A stretch of DNA of 64,000 nucleotides, from NCBI RefSeq assembly GCF_024198215.1, contig NZ_JAKCFA010000027.1:1-64000 (forward strand), read 5' to 3'. Of this stretch, positions 53,958 through 63,313 are shown in pieces; position 1 is the first letter of the stretch; every line of letters begins with the position of its first letter. Made by a program: the position numbers and the translations under genes. Origin of the DNA: Myxococcus qinghaiensis (GTDB taxonomy: Bacteria > Myxococcota > Myxococcia > Myxococcales > Myxococcaceae). The notes under the pieces are model-generated. The model did no database searches and had not been told where the DNA came from. It was given only the letters and a program-made list of their open reading frames with translations.

Positions 53958-55250
53958 ATGGTATCGAAGCTCGTGACTCCTCTTCCCGAACCGGCTGAGC
54001 CGGACCTGTCCATCGCCTTCGAGCGCAACCTCCTCAACGAACAGATTCGCGTGGCGCGGCGCCTGGGGGCGCTGCGTTTCGTGGGGGTGCTCGCCTGGCT
54101 CTGTCTGAGCGTGAGCCTGGAGTGGCCCGCGTCCCCGGTGGCGCTGGGCGGCTACCTGGTGCTCGCGGGCGCGCTCTGGGCGGTGGCGGGGGGCGTCGTC
54201 CGCTGGTGCCGGTATGCGGGCATGGCCGTGGCGCTGGTGGACGCGCCCATGGTGTTCCTCCAGCAATACTTCACCCTCCAGGCCGGAGTGCCCACCGACC
54301 TGGTGGGGCCCCTGTCCTGCGGGGTGTACTGCGTGCTGCTCGCACTGTCGGTGCTGTCGCTGGACGTGGGCATCGTGGCGCTCTGCGCGGTGATGAGCAT
54401 GGGCTTCACCATCACCCTGATGCAGGTGGGCCCGCCCGGCGCGTGGAACCTCGCTCCAACGCTCGTCGTCATCCTGGGCGTCACGGCCCTGGCGCTCGGC
54501 TACGCCACGCACCGCATCCAGCGTCTGCTGCACGGCATCTCCCGCGAGCAGTCCCGGCTGGAGCGGCTGGGGCGCTACTTCTCCCCGGAGGTGGCCCGCC
54601 ACATCGCCGACCGGGGCACGGGCCTGGCGAATGGCCAGCATCGCGAGGTGACGCTGCTGTTCTCGGACATCCGCGACTTCACCTCCATGTCCGAGCGGAT
54701 GGACAGTCCCCGGGTGGTGGCGCTGCTCAATGAGTACCTGTCGCGCATGGTGGAGGTGGTGTTCCGCCATGGCGGGACGCTCGACAAGTTCATCGGCGAC
54801 GGCATCCTCGCGTACTTCGGCGCGCCGCTGGACCACCCGGACCATGCGCGCGCGGCGGTGGCGTGCGGGCTGGAGATGCTCGACGCGCTGACGACGCTCA
54901 ACACGGAGCGCGTGGCGCGGGGCGAGGAGGCGCTGCGCATCGGCATTGGCATCCACACCGGCCGCGTCGTCGTGGGGGACGTGGGCAGCGCGCAGCGGCG
55001 CGAGTACACGGTGATTGGCGACGCGGTGAACCTGGCCAGCCGCATCGAAGGGCTCACCAAGCAGGTGGGGACGCCGCTGCTCGTCTCCGCGGCCACGCGC
55101 GCCAACGCGGGGGAGACCTTCACCTGGTCCCCAGCGGCTCCAGTGGCGGTGAAGGGCAAGAGCGAGCCGGTGGCCACCTTCGTGCCCGGCGCGGGCCTCG
55201 CGCCGCCAGCGGGGCTTCCCGGTGCGCGAGTCGTCATCCCGCGCGGGTGA
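53958..55250 (+). CDS. Membrane-bound class III adenylate cyclase
   Basis: A 430-residue protein. The N-terminal half (~35-190) has about six hydrophobic segments (FVGVLAWLCLSVSL; GGYLVLAGALWAVAGGVV; VGIVALCAVMSMGFTI). A short linker is followed by a class III cyclase domain (~215-400). Metal-binding Asp residues are in LLFSDIRDFTSM and IGDGILAYFGAP, the purine-selecting Lys/Asp in LDKFIGD and YTVIGDAVN, and the transition-state Asn and Arg in AVNLASRIEG. ATP is the predicted substrate. It resembles receptor-type cyclases of myxobacteria that respond to osmotic or other surface signals; the signal here is unknown. Confidence 0.92.
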   Translation: MVSKLVTPLPEPAEPDLSIAFERNLLNEQIRVARRLGALRFVGVLAWLCLSVSLEWPASPVALGGYLVLAGALWAVAGGVVRWCRYAGMAVALVDAPMVFLQQYFTLQAGVPTDLVGPLSCGVYCVLLALSVLSLDVGIVALCAVMSMGFTITLMQVGPPGAWNLAPTLVVILGVTALALGYATHRIQRLLHGISREQSRLERLGRYFSPEVARHIADRGTGLANGQHREVTLLFSDIRDFTSMSERMDSPRVVALLNEYLSRMVEVVFRHGGTLDKFIGDGILAYFGAPLDHPDHARAAVACGLEMLDALTTLNTERVARGEEALRIGIGIHTGRVVVGDVGSAQRREYTVIGDAVNLASRIEGLTKQVGTPLLVSAATRANAGETFTWSPAAPVAVKGKSEPVATFVPGAGLAPPAGLPGARVVIPRG

Positions 55251-55343
55251 GCTCCCTCCGCCCAGGAATCCACGCCCCGCCACGACCAGGATTCGAAGGT
55301 CTCCACGTATCTCGTGCGCTGACGGGACTTCATGGAGACCTCA

Positions 55344-57278
55344 ATGCGTACCTGTTCCTATCTACTGGGTGGTCTGCTCCTGGCGGGCTGCGGGGGCTCG
55401 TCGAGCCCTTCCATGTCCGCTCCGGAGGAGGCGCTGTCCTCGGGCCTTTCCTTCGAGCAGTACAAGGCGTCTGTCTACCAGGAGCCGGACACCGGCATCT
55501 ATATCGTCGACGGAGACATCCCCGTCGTGGGTGAAGACAAGCTGCGGGAGTTCTATGCCCAGAACATCCAGGCGGGCGCGCTCCTCATCAACCGGAGCGG
55601 TGGCGCGGACACCGCGTGGAGCGCCTCGCAGGCCCTCAACCTCACCTACTGCGTGAGCACGCTCTTCAGCGACCACGCGAAGGTGGTCGAGGCCATGCAG
55701 CGCGCCGCCCTCGTCTGGGAGAAGGAGGCCCACGTCGCCTTCATCCACGACGGCTCCCAGGACAACAACTGCACCAACACCAACACCAACGTCCTCTTCG
55801 ACGTGCGCCCGGGCCCCAGCAATGCCCCCTACGCCGCCCGGGCCTTCTTTCCGAACGATGCTCGCGCCAGTCGCAACCTCTACATCAAACCGAACCAGGT
55901 CCCCGCCCTGGACGCCCATGCGCTGGGCAGGGTGCTCGCTCACGAGCTGGGACACGTGCTGGGCTTCCGACACGAGCACACCCGAGTCTCCGGGACCTGT
56001 TACGAGGACAGCAACTGGAGGGCCATCACGCCCTACGACACCACCTCCATCATGCATTACGACATCTGCCCGGGTTACACGGGGCCGGGGCTCATTCTCA
56101 GCAACTGGGATGCCTGGGGCGTGACGGATACGTACAAGCGCGGGCCGGTGACGGTGGCGGGCGACTTCGACGGCAACGACCTGGATGACGTGCTCACCTA
56201 CCGGCCTGGCAGCGGTCAGGCCTGGGTCGGCTACTCCAACTCGTACGGGAGCTGGACGCGCTCCACCAGCATCATGAGCGCGGGCTTCGACTTCTGGTCA
56301 CCCAATGACCGCGTGGTGGTGCTCGACTTCAACAACGACGGACGGGATGACCTGTTCGTCTACCGCCCGGGGGGCGGCCCCGCGTACGCCATGCAGGGCA
56401 ACGCGAACCGGACCTTCACCACCACCATGGCGGCGTCCAACTTCGCGGGCTTCGACTTCGGCGAGCCGCAGGACCGGGCCTTCGCCTTCGACTACGACAA
56501 CGACGGCAACAAGGACCTCTTCTTCTACCGGCCCATCAGCAGCGTGGCCTGGGTGGCGCGCAGCAACGGCGATGGGACGTTCTCCCAGGCCTACGGCGCC
56601 ATTGGAATCGGCGGCTATTTCCCCAACAGCATCCGCGACCAGGTGCGCGTGCTCGACTACGACGGTGACGGTCGCGACGACCTCTTCTTCTTCCGTCCGG
56701 GCGGCGGCTGGACGGGGCTGGTTCACAACACCACGACGGGCTTCGTGGGTGGCACCCCGAGCTCTGGCTTCCTGGGCTACGACTTCGGGGACCCCCTCGA
56801 TGAGGTGTTGGTGCTCGACTACAACGGTGACACCCGTGACGACCTGCTGATGTATCGCCCGGGCACCGGGGCCGCGTACCTGGCGAGGGGGACCAGCACC
56901 GGCCTCCTGCTCACCACCGCCACCACGGGCATTGGTGGCTACGACATCCTGGAGCGCTGGGACACGGCGGTGAAGCTCGACTTCAACAACGACAGCTACG
57001 ACGACCTCTTCTTCTACCGGCCCGGCATGTATGCCTCGTACGTCCTGCAGGGCAATGGCGCGGGTGGCTTCTCCGTCGCCTACGGCGGAATGGGCATCGG
57101 GGGGACGTGGGCCTACGACGTCTCCAAGCACCAGGACAAGGTCGTTGTCCTCGACCACGACAACGACGACCGCGACGACCTCTATCTGTACCGCACGGAC
57201 AACTTCCGGCAGGTGCAGTCACTCTCCAGCGGGCAGTTCAGCGCCTTCTACCCGGACTCGGCCATCGCCCCCTACTGA
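55344..57278 (+). CDS. Astacin-like (M12A) lipoprotein protease with FG-GAP repeats
   Basis: The ATG at 55344 has a GGAG site within the preceding codons and gives 644 residues with signal LLGGLLLAGC. The protease domain carries HELGHVLGFRHEHTR, the astacin HExxHxxGxxHE zinc motif, and a SIMHYD Met-turn. From ~270 onward, at least six FG-GAP/VCBS-type repeats follow (FDGNDLDDVLTYRPG; FNNDGRDDLFVYRPG; YDNDGNKDLFFYRP; YDGDGRDDLFFFRPGG), each with a calcium-loop-like Asp cluster, probably a seven-bladed propeller. Surface-attached predatory protease is the simplest role. ATG 55332 is an alternative start. Confidence 0.92.
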   Translation: MRTCSYLLGGLLLAGCGGSSSPSMSAPEEALSSGLSFEQYKASVYQEPDTGIYIVDGDIPVVGEDKLREFYAQNIQAGALLINRSGGADTAWSASQALNLTYCVSTLFSDHAKVVEAMQRAALVWEKEAHVAFIHDGSQDNNCTNTNTNVLFDVRPGPSNAPYAARAFFPNDARASRNLYIKPNQVPALDAHALGRVLAHELGHVLGFRHEHTRVSGTCYEDSNWRAITPYDTTSIMHYDICPGYTGPGLILSNWDAWGVTDTYKRGPVTVAGDFDGNDLDDVLTYRPGSGQAWVGYSNSYGSWTRSTSIMSAGFDFWSPNDRVVVLDFNNDGRDDLFVYRPGGGPAYAMQGNANRTFTTTMAASNFAGFDFGEPQDRAFAFDYDNDGNKDLFFYRPISSVAWVARSNGDGTFSQAYGAIGIGGYFPNSIRDQVRVLDYDGDGRDDLFFFRPGGGWTGLVHNTTTGFVGGTPSSGFLGYDFGDPLDEVLVLDYNGDTRDDLLMYRPGTGAAYLARGTSTGLLLTTATTGIGGYDILERWDTAVKLDFNNDSYDDLFFYRPGMYASYVLQGNGAGGFSVAYGGMGIGGTWAYDVSKHQDKVVVLDHDNDDRDDLYLYRTDNFRQVQSLSSGQFSAFYPDSAIAPY

Positions 57279-57293
57279 GGGACGTGTGAAGCA

Positions 57294-57322
57294 CGGCCCG
57301 GAGGTCGTTCGACTCCGGGCCG
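57294..57322. terminator. 10-bp hairpin after the astacin gene
   Basis: CGGCCCGGAG (57294-57303) pairs perfectly with CTCCGGGCCG (57313-57322), 9-nt loop, just after the stop and between convergent genes. No U-tract. Confidence 0.6.
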
Positions 57323-57380
57323 CATGCGCTCTCCTGGGACTGCTTCCGTGTGTTGCGCGGTCTGGTTGAAAGGAGACCTC

Positions 57381-57623
57381 CTACAGACAGTCCGCGAGGC
57401 ACTCGGTCATACAGGGCGGGTTGTTGGTGCCGCACCGCTGACGACAGATTCGATTGCAGAGGCAGCTCGGATTGTCCTCGCAAGCCTGGGCGCTCACGTT
57501 CGAGTCGGCCTCCGCGGGTTGTTCGCTCACAGGGGCTTGCGACTCCTCGGGCAGCGGTGCTCCACATCCAACCATCAGACCGAGCGCCGTCACTGCGGCC
57601 AACCACATGCCTGCTCGTTTCAT
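57381..57623 (-). CDS. Tiny Cys-rich lipoprotein
   Basis: An 80-residue protein with a signal ending LMVGC, an acidic linker, and a 35-residue tail containing eight cysteines (ACEDNPSCLCNRICRQRC; PPCMTECLADC). The CxC and CxxxC spacing suggests a compact disulfide knot. Small secreted Cys-knots can be adhesins, inhibitors or toxins; nothing here decides between them. Confidence 0.75.
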   Translation of the reverse strand: MKRAGMWLAAVTALGLMVGCGAPLPEESQAPVSEQPAEADSNVSAQACEDNPSCLCNRICRQRCGTNNPPCMTECLADCL

Positions 57624-57842
57624 TCTGCCGTTCCTGGTGGAGCGCGCGTGAGTGCGCGGTCACGAGTGTAAGGCCAGGCAGTTCGCGAGGGCCAGGGCCG
57701 CGGTGTCGGCAACACATGGATGTCTGAGGTGTTCTTGTGCGGTGGTTGACGTTCGTGGGTCTGACGCACCGCCCTGTTTACATGGCTGGCTTTGGCATCT
57801 CCGGGCCGTAACCGCCTCGCACCCGTGTCTGTCCGCCTTCGG

Positions 57843-57980
57843 TGTGTCCGCGCTCGCATACAAGGGCACCGGCAAGAGCTGGAAGCTCAAGGAGGTCAGT
57901 GGCCCCGGGGGCCTGGACCTGGTGGACGGCGTGGTGCACGACGGCGTCCTCTTCGGACTCTGCTCTACGAGCGACTCCCG
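57843..57980 (+). pseudogene. Gene relic with strong codon bias
   Basis: A ~45-codon block reads TGKSWKLKEVSGPGGLDLVD and then VVHDGVLFGLCST with typical high GC3 codon use, but has neither a start region nor a stop region that makes sense. It continues into the antisense of the 58039 lipoprotein. It is probably a fragment of a lost gene. Confidence 0.35.
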
Positions 57981-58038
57981 CGCGGCGGATGAGTGCGCTT
58001 GCGCCGCTCAGGGCAGCGCAAGCGGAACATGGCTGTCC

Positions 58039-58329
58039 TTACGGGGTTTCTGCCGCGCGCCAGGGGCACTCTTCGTAATAGTTTTCGACCGCATAGTCGG
58101 TCTGAATGCCAGTGCGCGTGGGTGTTCTGTCACAAACGCACCGCTCGGAGCCAACCGCCGTGGTGTAGGTGGCGTCACTGTAATAGGTGATATAGTAATC
58201 AGCGATGCAGCGAATCAGTGGGTCTTCGCGTGATGTCAAATCAGACTGCATTTCAGTGTCGGCTTCGCCTGCTCCGCAGCCGAACTGAAGGCCGAGAACG
58301 GCAAGACCCAGAATCAACAATGAACGCAT
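58039..58329 (-). CDS. Small lipoprotein, DUF6289-like
   Basis: The start at 58329 follows GGAGGAG and gives 96 residues with signal VLGLQFGC. The mature part has IADYYITYYSDATYTTAVGS, then CVCDRTPTRTG and NYYEECPW. The YYSDA...VG...C...G...Y..EC arrangement resembles DUF6289 proteins, small exported Cys-containing proteins found in many actinobacteria and myxobacteria. Function unknown. Confidence 0.75.
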   Translation of the reverse strand: MRSLLILGLAVLGLQFGCGAGEADTEMQSDLTSREDPLIRCIADYYITYYSDATYTTAVGSERCVCDRTPTRTGIQTDYAVENYYEECPWRAAETP

Positions 58330-58563
58330 TGCTCCTCCAGAGGGATGAGGCGCTCCACGTGGTTGCTGCACGAGGAGTATGCCACAACTCCTTGCGTGAG
58401 AGCAGGCGGGGGAAGTCGGTCCAGGATATGTGAAAGACTTTGGTTCCCCTGGAGGGAGGTGGGCCTGGCTGCTTCCGTAGCCCGTCGTACGCAAGGAGAC
58501 ATCTCCCCTGACGCAGGAGGGCATGACCCCCGGGTACGGTGCTCCTTTGTTAGAACGCGACCA

Positions 58564-59670
58564 ATGGGACCCAAGGACAAGAAACCGCGACCAGAGCAGG
58601 ATCGCACGGATCAAAGTCTTCGAGAGGAGCGGCAGAAGACCGACGACGAATTCAGCAGGACGAGGGATGACATTGAGGTAGACGCGGATGCGGTCGTCCA
58701 GCGCACGAGGGCCGAGGCAGACACGTCGCAGCGGGCGACCCGTGCGGAGTCGGATGAACACCTGGCGCGCAACGATGCGCCGCAACAGGAGCGCCAGAGC
58801 GTGGCGCGCGAGCGGTCCAACGAGGACGCGGCCCTCGCGCGGGAGCGGGCGCTCTCGGACGAAAAGCTCCTGCAGGAGCGCGAAGCGGCCAAGTCCGCCC
58901 TGTCGAGCCTCCTCCGGCTGGAGCGTGCGACGACGGACCAGCATCTGTTGAGTGAGCGTGAGCGCTCGGATGAATCCGTGTCGGCGCGCGACGACTTCCT
59001 GGGGATGGTGAGCCACGACTTGAGGACGCTGCTCGGGGGGATTGCCATGCGCGCGGCGATGCTCATCAGGAATGCCTCCGACGACGCGGTCGGGCAGCGG
59101 ACCCGTAAGGATGCGGAGAGCATCCAGCACTTCACCGCTCGAATGAACCGGCTCATTGGAGATCTGCTGGACGTGGCCAGCATCGAGGCGGGCAAGCTCA
59201 CGGTGGAGCCTCGGCCAGAAGATGCGATTCGCCTCGTCCGGGAGACGGTGGAGGCCTTCCAGCCTTCCGCATCGGCCAAGGGCATCTCGCTTGAGTCGGC
59301 AGTCGCCAGGGACTCCCTGTTGGCCCGGTTCGACCACGAGCGGATCCTTCAAGTGCTCGCGAATCTCCTGAGCAACGCCATCAAGTTCACTCCCGAGGGC
59401 GGCAGGATTTCGATTCGCGTCGAGCCCGCGGACGAAGAAGTCAGGTTCTCTGTCGCTGACACGGGCATGGGTATCAGCGAGGAGAGACAGGGCCGCGTTT
59501 TCGAGCGCTTCTGGCAAGCCCTCGAAATCGACAAGAGAGGGCTGGGCCTTGGGCTCTACATCTCCAGGTGCATCGTAGAGGCACACGGAGGAAGAATCTG
59601 GGTCGAGAGCGATTCAGAGGCAGGGAGTCGCTTCTTCTTCACCCTCCCGAGAGCGCCCGCTCCCGGGTAG
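58564..59670 (+). CDS. Soluble histidine kinase with long charged coiled coil
   Basis: The ATG at 58564 gives 368 residues. Residues 1-140 are highly charged and helical with a loosely repeated RATRAESDEHL / RALSDEKLLQERE / RATTDQHLLSERERSDE pattern, and no PAS or GAF domain. The HisKA box is GMVSHDLRTLLGGI with H151; the usual Pro after HDLRT is Leu. The HATPase domain has LANLLSNAIKFTPEGG, DTGMGISEE and GLGLGLYISRCIVEAHGG. No regulator is adjacent. The similarity of its C-terminus to the KaiC-operon kinase suggests a related origin. Confidence 0.9.
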   Translation: MGPKDKKPRPEQDRTDQSLREERQKTDDEFSRTRDDIEVDADAVVQRTRAEADTSQRATRAESDEHLARNDAPQQERQSVARERSNEDAALARERALSDEKLLQEREAAKSALSSLLRLERATTDQHLLSERERSDESVSARDDFLGMVSHDLRTLLGGIAMRAAMLIRNASDDAVGQRTRKDAESIQHFTARMNRLIGDLLDVASIEAGKLTVEPRPEDAIRLVRETVEAFQPSASAKGISLESAVARDSLLARFDHERILQVLANLLSNAIKFTPEGGRISIRVEPADEEVRFSVADTGMGISEERQGRVFERFWQALEIDKRGLGLGLYISRCIVEAHGGRIWVESDSEAGSRFFFTLPRAPAPG

Positions 59671-59685
59671 CAGCAAGTCTCCCCG

Positions 59686-60459
59686 TCAGGTCGCGGCGAG
59701 CGCGTCGAGCGCCGAACGCAGCGCGGCCGGCAGCGTGTCCGGGTCTCCCCGGCGCAGAGATGACAGTCCCGCCTGGAAGTCCGCGCGCGCGCCGTCGACC
59801 TCTCCGAGCCGGGCGCGCAGCACGCCCCGCTCATGAAGCAGCTCGGGGTCGATGCCTTCTCCCTGCTGCAGGGCGAGCGCGGCCGTGAGGTCCTGGATGG
59901 CCTCGGCGTGCCTTCCCAGGCGGGCGCGGACGGTGGCCCGCTGCTGGAGCAGCCAGGGGTTGTCCGGGTCCTCCGTGAGCGCGAGCGTCCAGTCCTGCTC
60001 GGCCTGGGCGTCCCGGCCCAGCGCCTCCAGGGACTCGGCGCGCTTCATGTGCAGCACGAGCGCCTTGCGATAGCCGCCGTCCACCAGCGCATCGAAGTCC
60101 GCGACGGCCTCCTCATGGCGACCGAGCCGGGCCAGGCACAGCGCCCGGTGCAGGCGGGTCGTCCGGTGTCCAGGTGCCAGCTCCAGGACGCGCTCGAACC
60201 AGGGCAGCGCCTCTGCGGGCGAACTCCCCCAGATGCCGAGCGTCATCGCCAGCTCCAGCAGCACGCGCCCCAGCTTCGGATGCGCCTGCGCGAGCGAGCG
60301 GGCCAGCGCGAGCGCCGTCGTGTACCGGCCACTCCTGCGCAGCCGGTCCAGCTCGCGAAGCTTCTCCGCCACTTCGGGCGGACACGGCTCGCGTCCATTG
60401 CGCTCGCCGTCCTCTGGCCGCTCCAATGGACGAGGCCTTGGGTCGTCCCGCTTCGTCAT
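59686..60459 (-). CDS. TPR-repeat protein
   Basis: A 257-residue cytoplasmic protein composed mainly of TPR-like helical pairs (LDRLRRSGRYTTALALARSL; LHRALCLARLGRHEEAVADF; AEQDWTLALTEDPDNPWLL; LRARLGEVDGARADFQAGL). TPRs mediate protein-protein contacts. Its start overlaps the stop of the CoA-transferase gene by 4 nt, so it is the second gene of a coupled pair. Whether it contacts that enzyme is unknown. Confidence 0.85.
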   Translation of the reverse strand: MTKRDDPRPRPLERPEDGERNGREPCPPEVAEKLRELDRLRRSGRYTTALALARSLAQAHPKLGRVLLELAMTLGIWGSSPAEALPWFERVLELAPGHRTTRLHRALCLARLGRHEEAVADFDALVDGGYRKALVLHMKRAESLEALGRDAQAEQDWTLALTEDPDNPWLLQQRATVRARLGRHAEAIQDLTAALALQQGEGIDPELLHERGVLRARLGEVDGARADFQAGLSSLRRGDPDTLPAALRSALDALAAT

Positions 60460-61994
60460 TCCGCCTCGGACTCCCCCGGGAAGTCACGGCAGAGGGCGTC
60501 GTAGTCACGCCACCACGCATCCAGCACCTTCATGTCCGAGGTCCGGGGCTCATCGCCCGGTCCCGCCATGTCCAGGTACGCGTGCAGGAGCGGCCTGAAG
60601 TGCGGATGCGCGCACTGGTCGATGATGTCCATGGCCCGCCGCCTCGGCGAGCGGATGTCCATGTTGAGCGCGTAGCCGTGCTCGGTGACGACGCACTTGA
60701 TGTCGTGCTCCGTGTGGTCGATGTGCCGCACGTACGGCATGACACAGCTCACCGTCCGGCCGTCCTTCAGCTTCCTCACGGAGGGCGTGTGCACGATGCT
60801 GAGGTACGCATTGCGGAAGAAGTCTCCGGAGCCTCCCAGTCCGTTGACGATGCGCGAGCCGTCGATGTGCGTCGAATTGACGTGCCCGTAGATGTCCACC
60901 TCGATGGGCGTGTTCATCGCGATGACGAACAGCCGGGAGATGATTTCGGGGCTGTTCGACAGCCACATCGGCCGCAGCACCAGCCGCTCCCGGCACCGCT
61001 CGAACATCTGCTGGAACTTCGCTCGCCCGTCCGCGGAGAAGGACACCGCCGTGGCGGACGCGTACTCGAACTTCGCGTCGTCCTCCACGTAGCGCAGCAT
61101 TCCGTCCTGGAAGACCTCGGTCCAGAATCGAATCTTCTGGAAGGGGGACGCGTACAGCTCGCCGATGATGGCGTTGGCCACGTTGCCCACGCCGGACTGG
61201 ATGGGCGGCATGCGCTTGCCCCACTGGAACTGCTCACGGCAGCGCAGCAGGAACTCCACCACGTTCTGCGCAATCCGCTTGTCCGTCGCGTTCGCCGCCT
61301 TGAAGGGCACCGGGTGGTCCGGCGTCCGCGACTCCACCACCGCGACCACCTTGCTCACGTCAATCTCCACGTAGGGATTGCCGATGCGGTCCCTCACGTT
61401 GAGCAGCGGCAGCGGCCAGCCCACGTGCGGGTGCACCGTGGGCAGCACGATGTCGTGGAACCCCGTGTAGTCCGGCACGGAGGTGTTCACCTCCAGGATG
61501 ATCTTCTTCGCCTTCGCGAGCGCCTCCGCGCTGACGCCCACCGACGAGCCGAGGATGACGCTGCCGTTGGGCCGGATGCGCGACACCTCCACCACCGCCA
61601 CGTCGATGTCGCCGTAGAAGCCGTACATCAGGTTGCGCGCGAAGGCCGACAGGTGGACGTCCGTGAAGTCCATCTCCCCGGCGTGGATGCGACGGCGCGA
61701 CGCGGACGAGGACATGTAGGGCCCGCGCTTGCCGATGAAGGGCGCCATGGGCCCCTCCACGTCCTCGGAGAGCGAGGCGCCCGACAGCAGGGTGATGCGC
61801 GTGTCCGGCGCCGTCTTCGCCAGATGCGAGGCCAGCGCGGGGAAGAACGTCTTGGGCTCCCCCGACTTGGTGAAGCCGCTGATGGCCACCGTGCAGCCGT
61901 CGGTGACGTGCTTCACCGCCTCCTCGACGGGGACGACCTTGGCCAGCAGGCCGGCGTTCTGGATGCGTTCCTGCAGCGTGCTCGGTGCGTTCAT
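60456..61994 (-). CDS. Acetyl-CoA hydrolase / succinyl-CoA:acetate CoA-transferase
   Basis: The start at 61994 gives 512 residues of the Cat1/AarC class of CoA-transferases. The conserved GxxxxGG-type block IQSGVGNVANAIIGEL precedes the catalytic Glu E293 in RFWTEVFQDGML, which corresponds to Glu294 of AarC as I recall it. A second conserved segment GSGDFFRNAYLSIVHTPSV is also present. It exchanges CoA between short-chain acids, or hydrolyses acetyl-CoA. The reading frame is open far upstream into the 62033 gene region but has no biological support there. Overlaps the TPR gene by 4 nt. Confidence 0.9.
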   Translation of the reverse strand: MNAPSTLQERIQNAGLLAKVVPVEEAVKHVTDGCTVAISGFTKSGEPKTFFPALASHLAKTAPDTRITLLSGASLSEDVEGPMAPFIGKRGPYMSSSASRRRIHAGEMDFTDVHLSAFARNLMYGFYGDIDVAVVEVSRIRPNGSVILGSSVGVSAEALAKAKKIILEVNTSVPDYTGFHDIVLPTVHPHVGWPLPLLNVRDRIGNPYVEIDVSKVVAVVESRTPDHPVPFKAANATDKRIAQNVVEFLLRCREQFQWGKRMPPIQSGVGNVANAIIGELYASPFQKIRFWTEVFQDGMLRYVEDDAKFEYASATAVSFSADGRAKFQQMFERCRERLVLRPMWLSNSPEIISRLFVIAMNTPIEVDIYGHVNSTHIDGSRIVNGLGGSGDFFRNAYLSIVHTPSVRKLKDGRTVSCVMPYVRHIDHTEHDIKCVVTEHGYALNMDIRSPRRRAMDIIDQCAHPHFRPLLHAYLDMAGPGDEPRTSDMKVLDAWWRDYDALCRDFPGESEAE

Positions 61995-62032
61995 GGGCGG
62001 GCGGAGGATGACACACCCCAGCGCCCGGTTCC

Positions 62033-63118
62033 TCAGCGGAAGCCCGGGGGGCGCCGCTTGTCCTGGTCCTTCTCTCCGTCCGTGACTTTCAGCCGGGCGC
62101 CTGGCGACAGCTCGAACACCAGCCCGAACTGCCAGAGGTTCACCCGCTCCAGGAAGAGGATGTTGTAGTAGTCCTGGCCGTGCACGTAGCGCGCGAAGAT
62201 GCCGAAGCCCGCGCCCCAGTACGGCAGCGCGGTGGCCTCGGCGCTCACCGTGGCGCGTCGGTGGGGCGTCTCTCCGAAGGGGGCTGACAGGGCCAGCTCC
62301 AACTGGAATCGGTGCTGATTCCAGAGGCGCTCGCCCACCACGCTCATCCCCCAGTTGCCGTCGCCGTAGACGCGCCGCTGGTAGTTGGCGATGCCGCCGG
62401 GGCCGACGGCCGTGTTCAGCTCCAGGAAGCTGCCGCCGCCCACGAGCCAGGCGCTGTCCAGGTCCGGGTCCACCGTCAAGGCGCCCAGGGCGTGCAGCTC
62501 TCCGCGCAGGAAGTTGGTGGAGAAGCTGCCGGTCAGCTCGTTGAGCGGGAGCTCTCCTTGCTCGGACGGGGGCGTGCAGGCGCCGTTCTCCCTCGCCTGA
62601 TTCGAGAAGAAGCACCCGTCCTGGCCATTCGAGTAGTGGCCCACGATGAGGTTGGCCGCGAGCATCAGGCCCCGCCGTGAGCGGACGTTCCCCTTCGGGC
62701 CCGGCAGCATGCGCAGGTGCGCCACCTGGAACGTGGCCTTGGGGATGTAGGACGGCGGGATGACGGGAGCGCTGGGCGTGTTGAGCAGCCGCAGATGGAT
62801 GGACGGCGTGAGCACCGCCGACAGGAACCACTCGCCCGCCTTGTGCCGGAAGTGGCCCGTGTGGAGCTGGGGAAAGAAGAGGTTGGGGGCGACCTGCGCC
62901 TCGAACAGCAGCGGCGCGGGGGAGTACGGGGCTCCCACGCGGCGGATGTGGCTGGGCGAGCCGAAGACGTAGCTGCGGTCCAGGAAGAAGGGGGTGGGGG
63001 CGGTGAACTCCCATTTCCAGTCAGAGCCCCAGGCGGGGGAGGCGACGAGCAGGAGGGCGACCAGTGCTGGCAGCGAGGTCCTCGCCCTGGACTGGCGTCT
63101 TCCTGTCACGTTCCGCAT
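62033..63118 (-). CDS. Outer-membrane beta-barrel-like protein
   Basis: A 361-residue protein with a signal peptide (ALVALLLVASPAWGS). The mature region has alternating-hydrophobicity strands and Gly/aromatic content typical of outer-membrane barrels (LMLAANLIVGHYSNGQDGCF; VSAEATALPYWGAGFGIFARY; FQLELALSAPFGE). The HYSNGQ segment resembles the catalytic-His region of outer-membrane phospholipase A, but the match is too short to name the enzyme. It is divergent from the M3 oligopeptidase gene. Confidence 0.72.
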   Translation of the reverse strand: MRNVTGRRQSRARTSLPALVALLLVASPAWGSDWKWEFTAPTPFFLDRSYVFGSPSHIRRVGAPYSPAPLLFEAQVAPNLFFPQLHTGHFRHKAGEWFLSAVLTPSIHLRLLNTPSAPVIPPSYIPKATFQVAHLRMLPGPKGNVRSRRGLMLAANLIVGHYSNGQDGCFFSNQARENGACTPPSEQGELPLNELTGSFSTNFLRGELHALGALTVDPDLDSAWLVGGGSFLELNTAVGPGGIANYQRRVYGDGNWGMSVVGERLWNQHRFQLELALSAPFGETPHRRATVSAEATALPYWGAGFGIFARYVHGQDYYNILFLERVNLWQFGLVFELSPGARLKVTDGEKDQDKRRPPGFR

Positions 63119-63313
63119 GGGGCGCTCCCGACGACGAGGGGGGCGTGAGTCGCCCGACCGGGTCGCCGGATGCTCTAGCCCGCTTCAAGGCCCCCCTCAC
63201 CCGGGCGGCGGGGCGTCTGTCCGCGGCCGGGAAGACGCGGCCTCCGGAACGTGTTGGGCGCCCCGATTCCGTGCTTTGGTGCACACCCCTTTTCGTCGGG
63301 AGAACCACTTTTC

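Noticed and set aside
61995..63014. N-terminal extension of the CoA-transferase frame
   Set aside because: It lies antiframe within the outer-membrane protein gene; the start at 61994 gives the normal family length.
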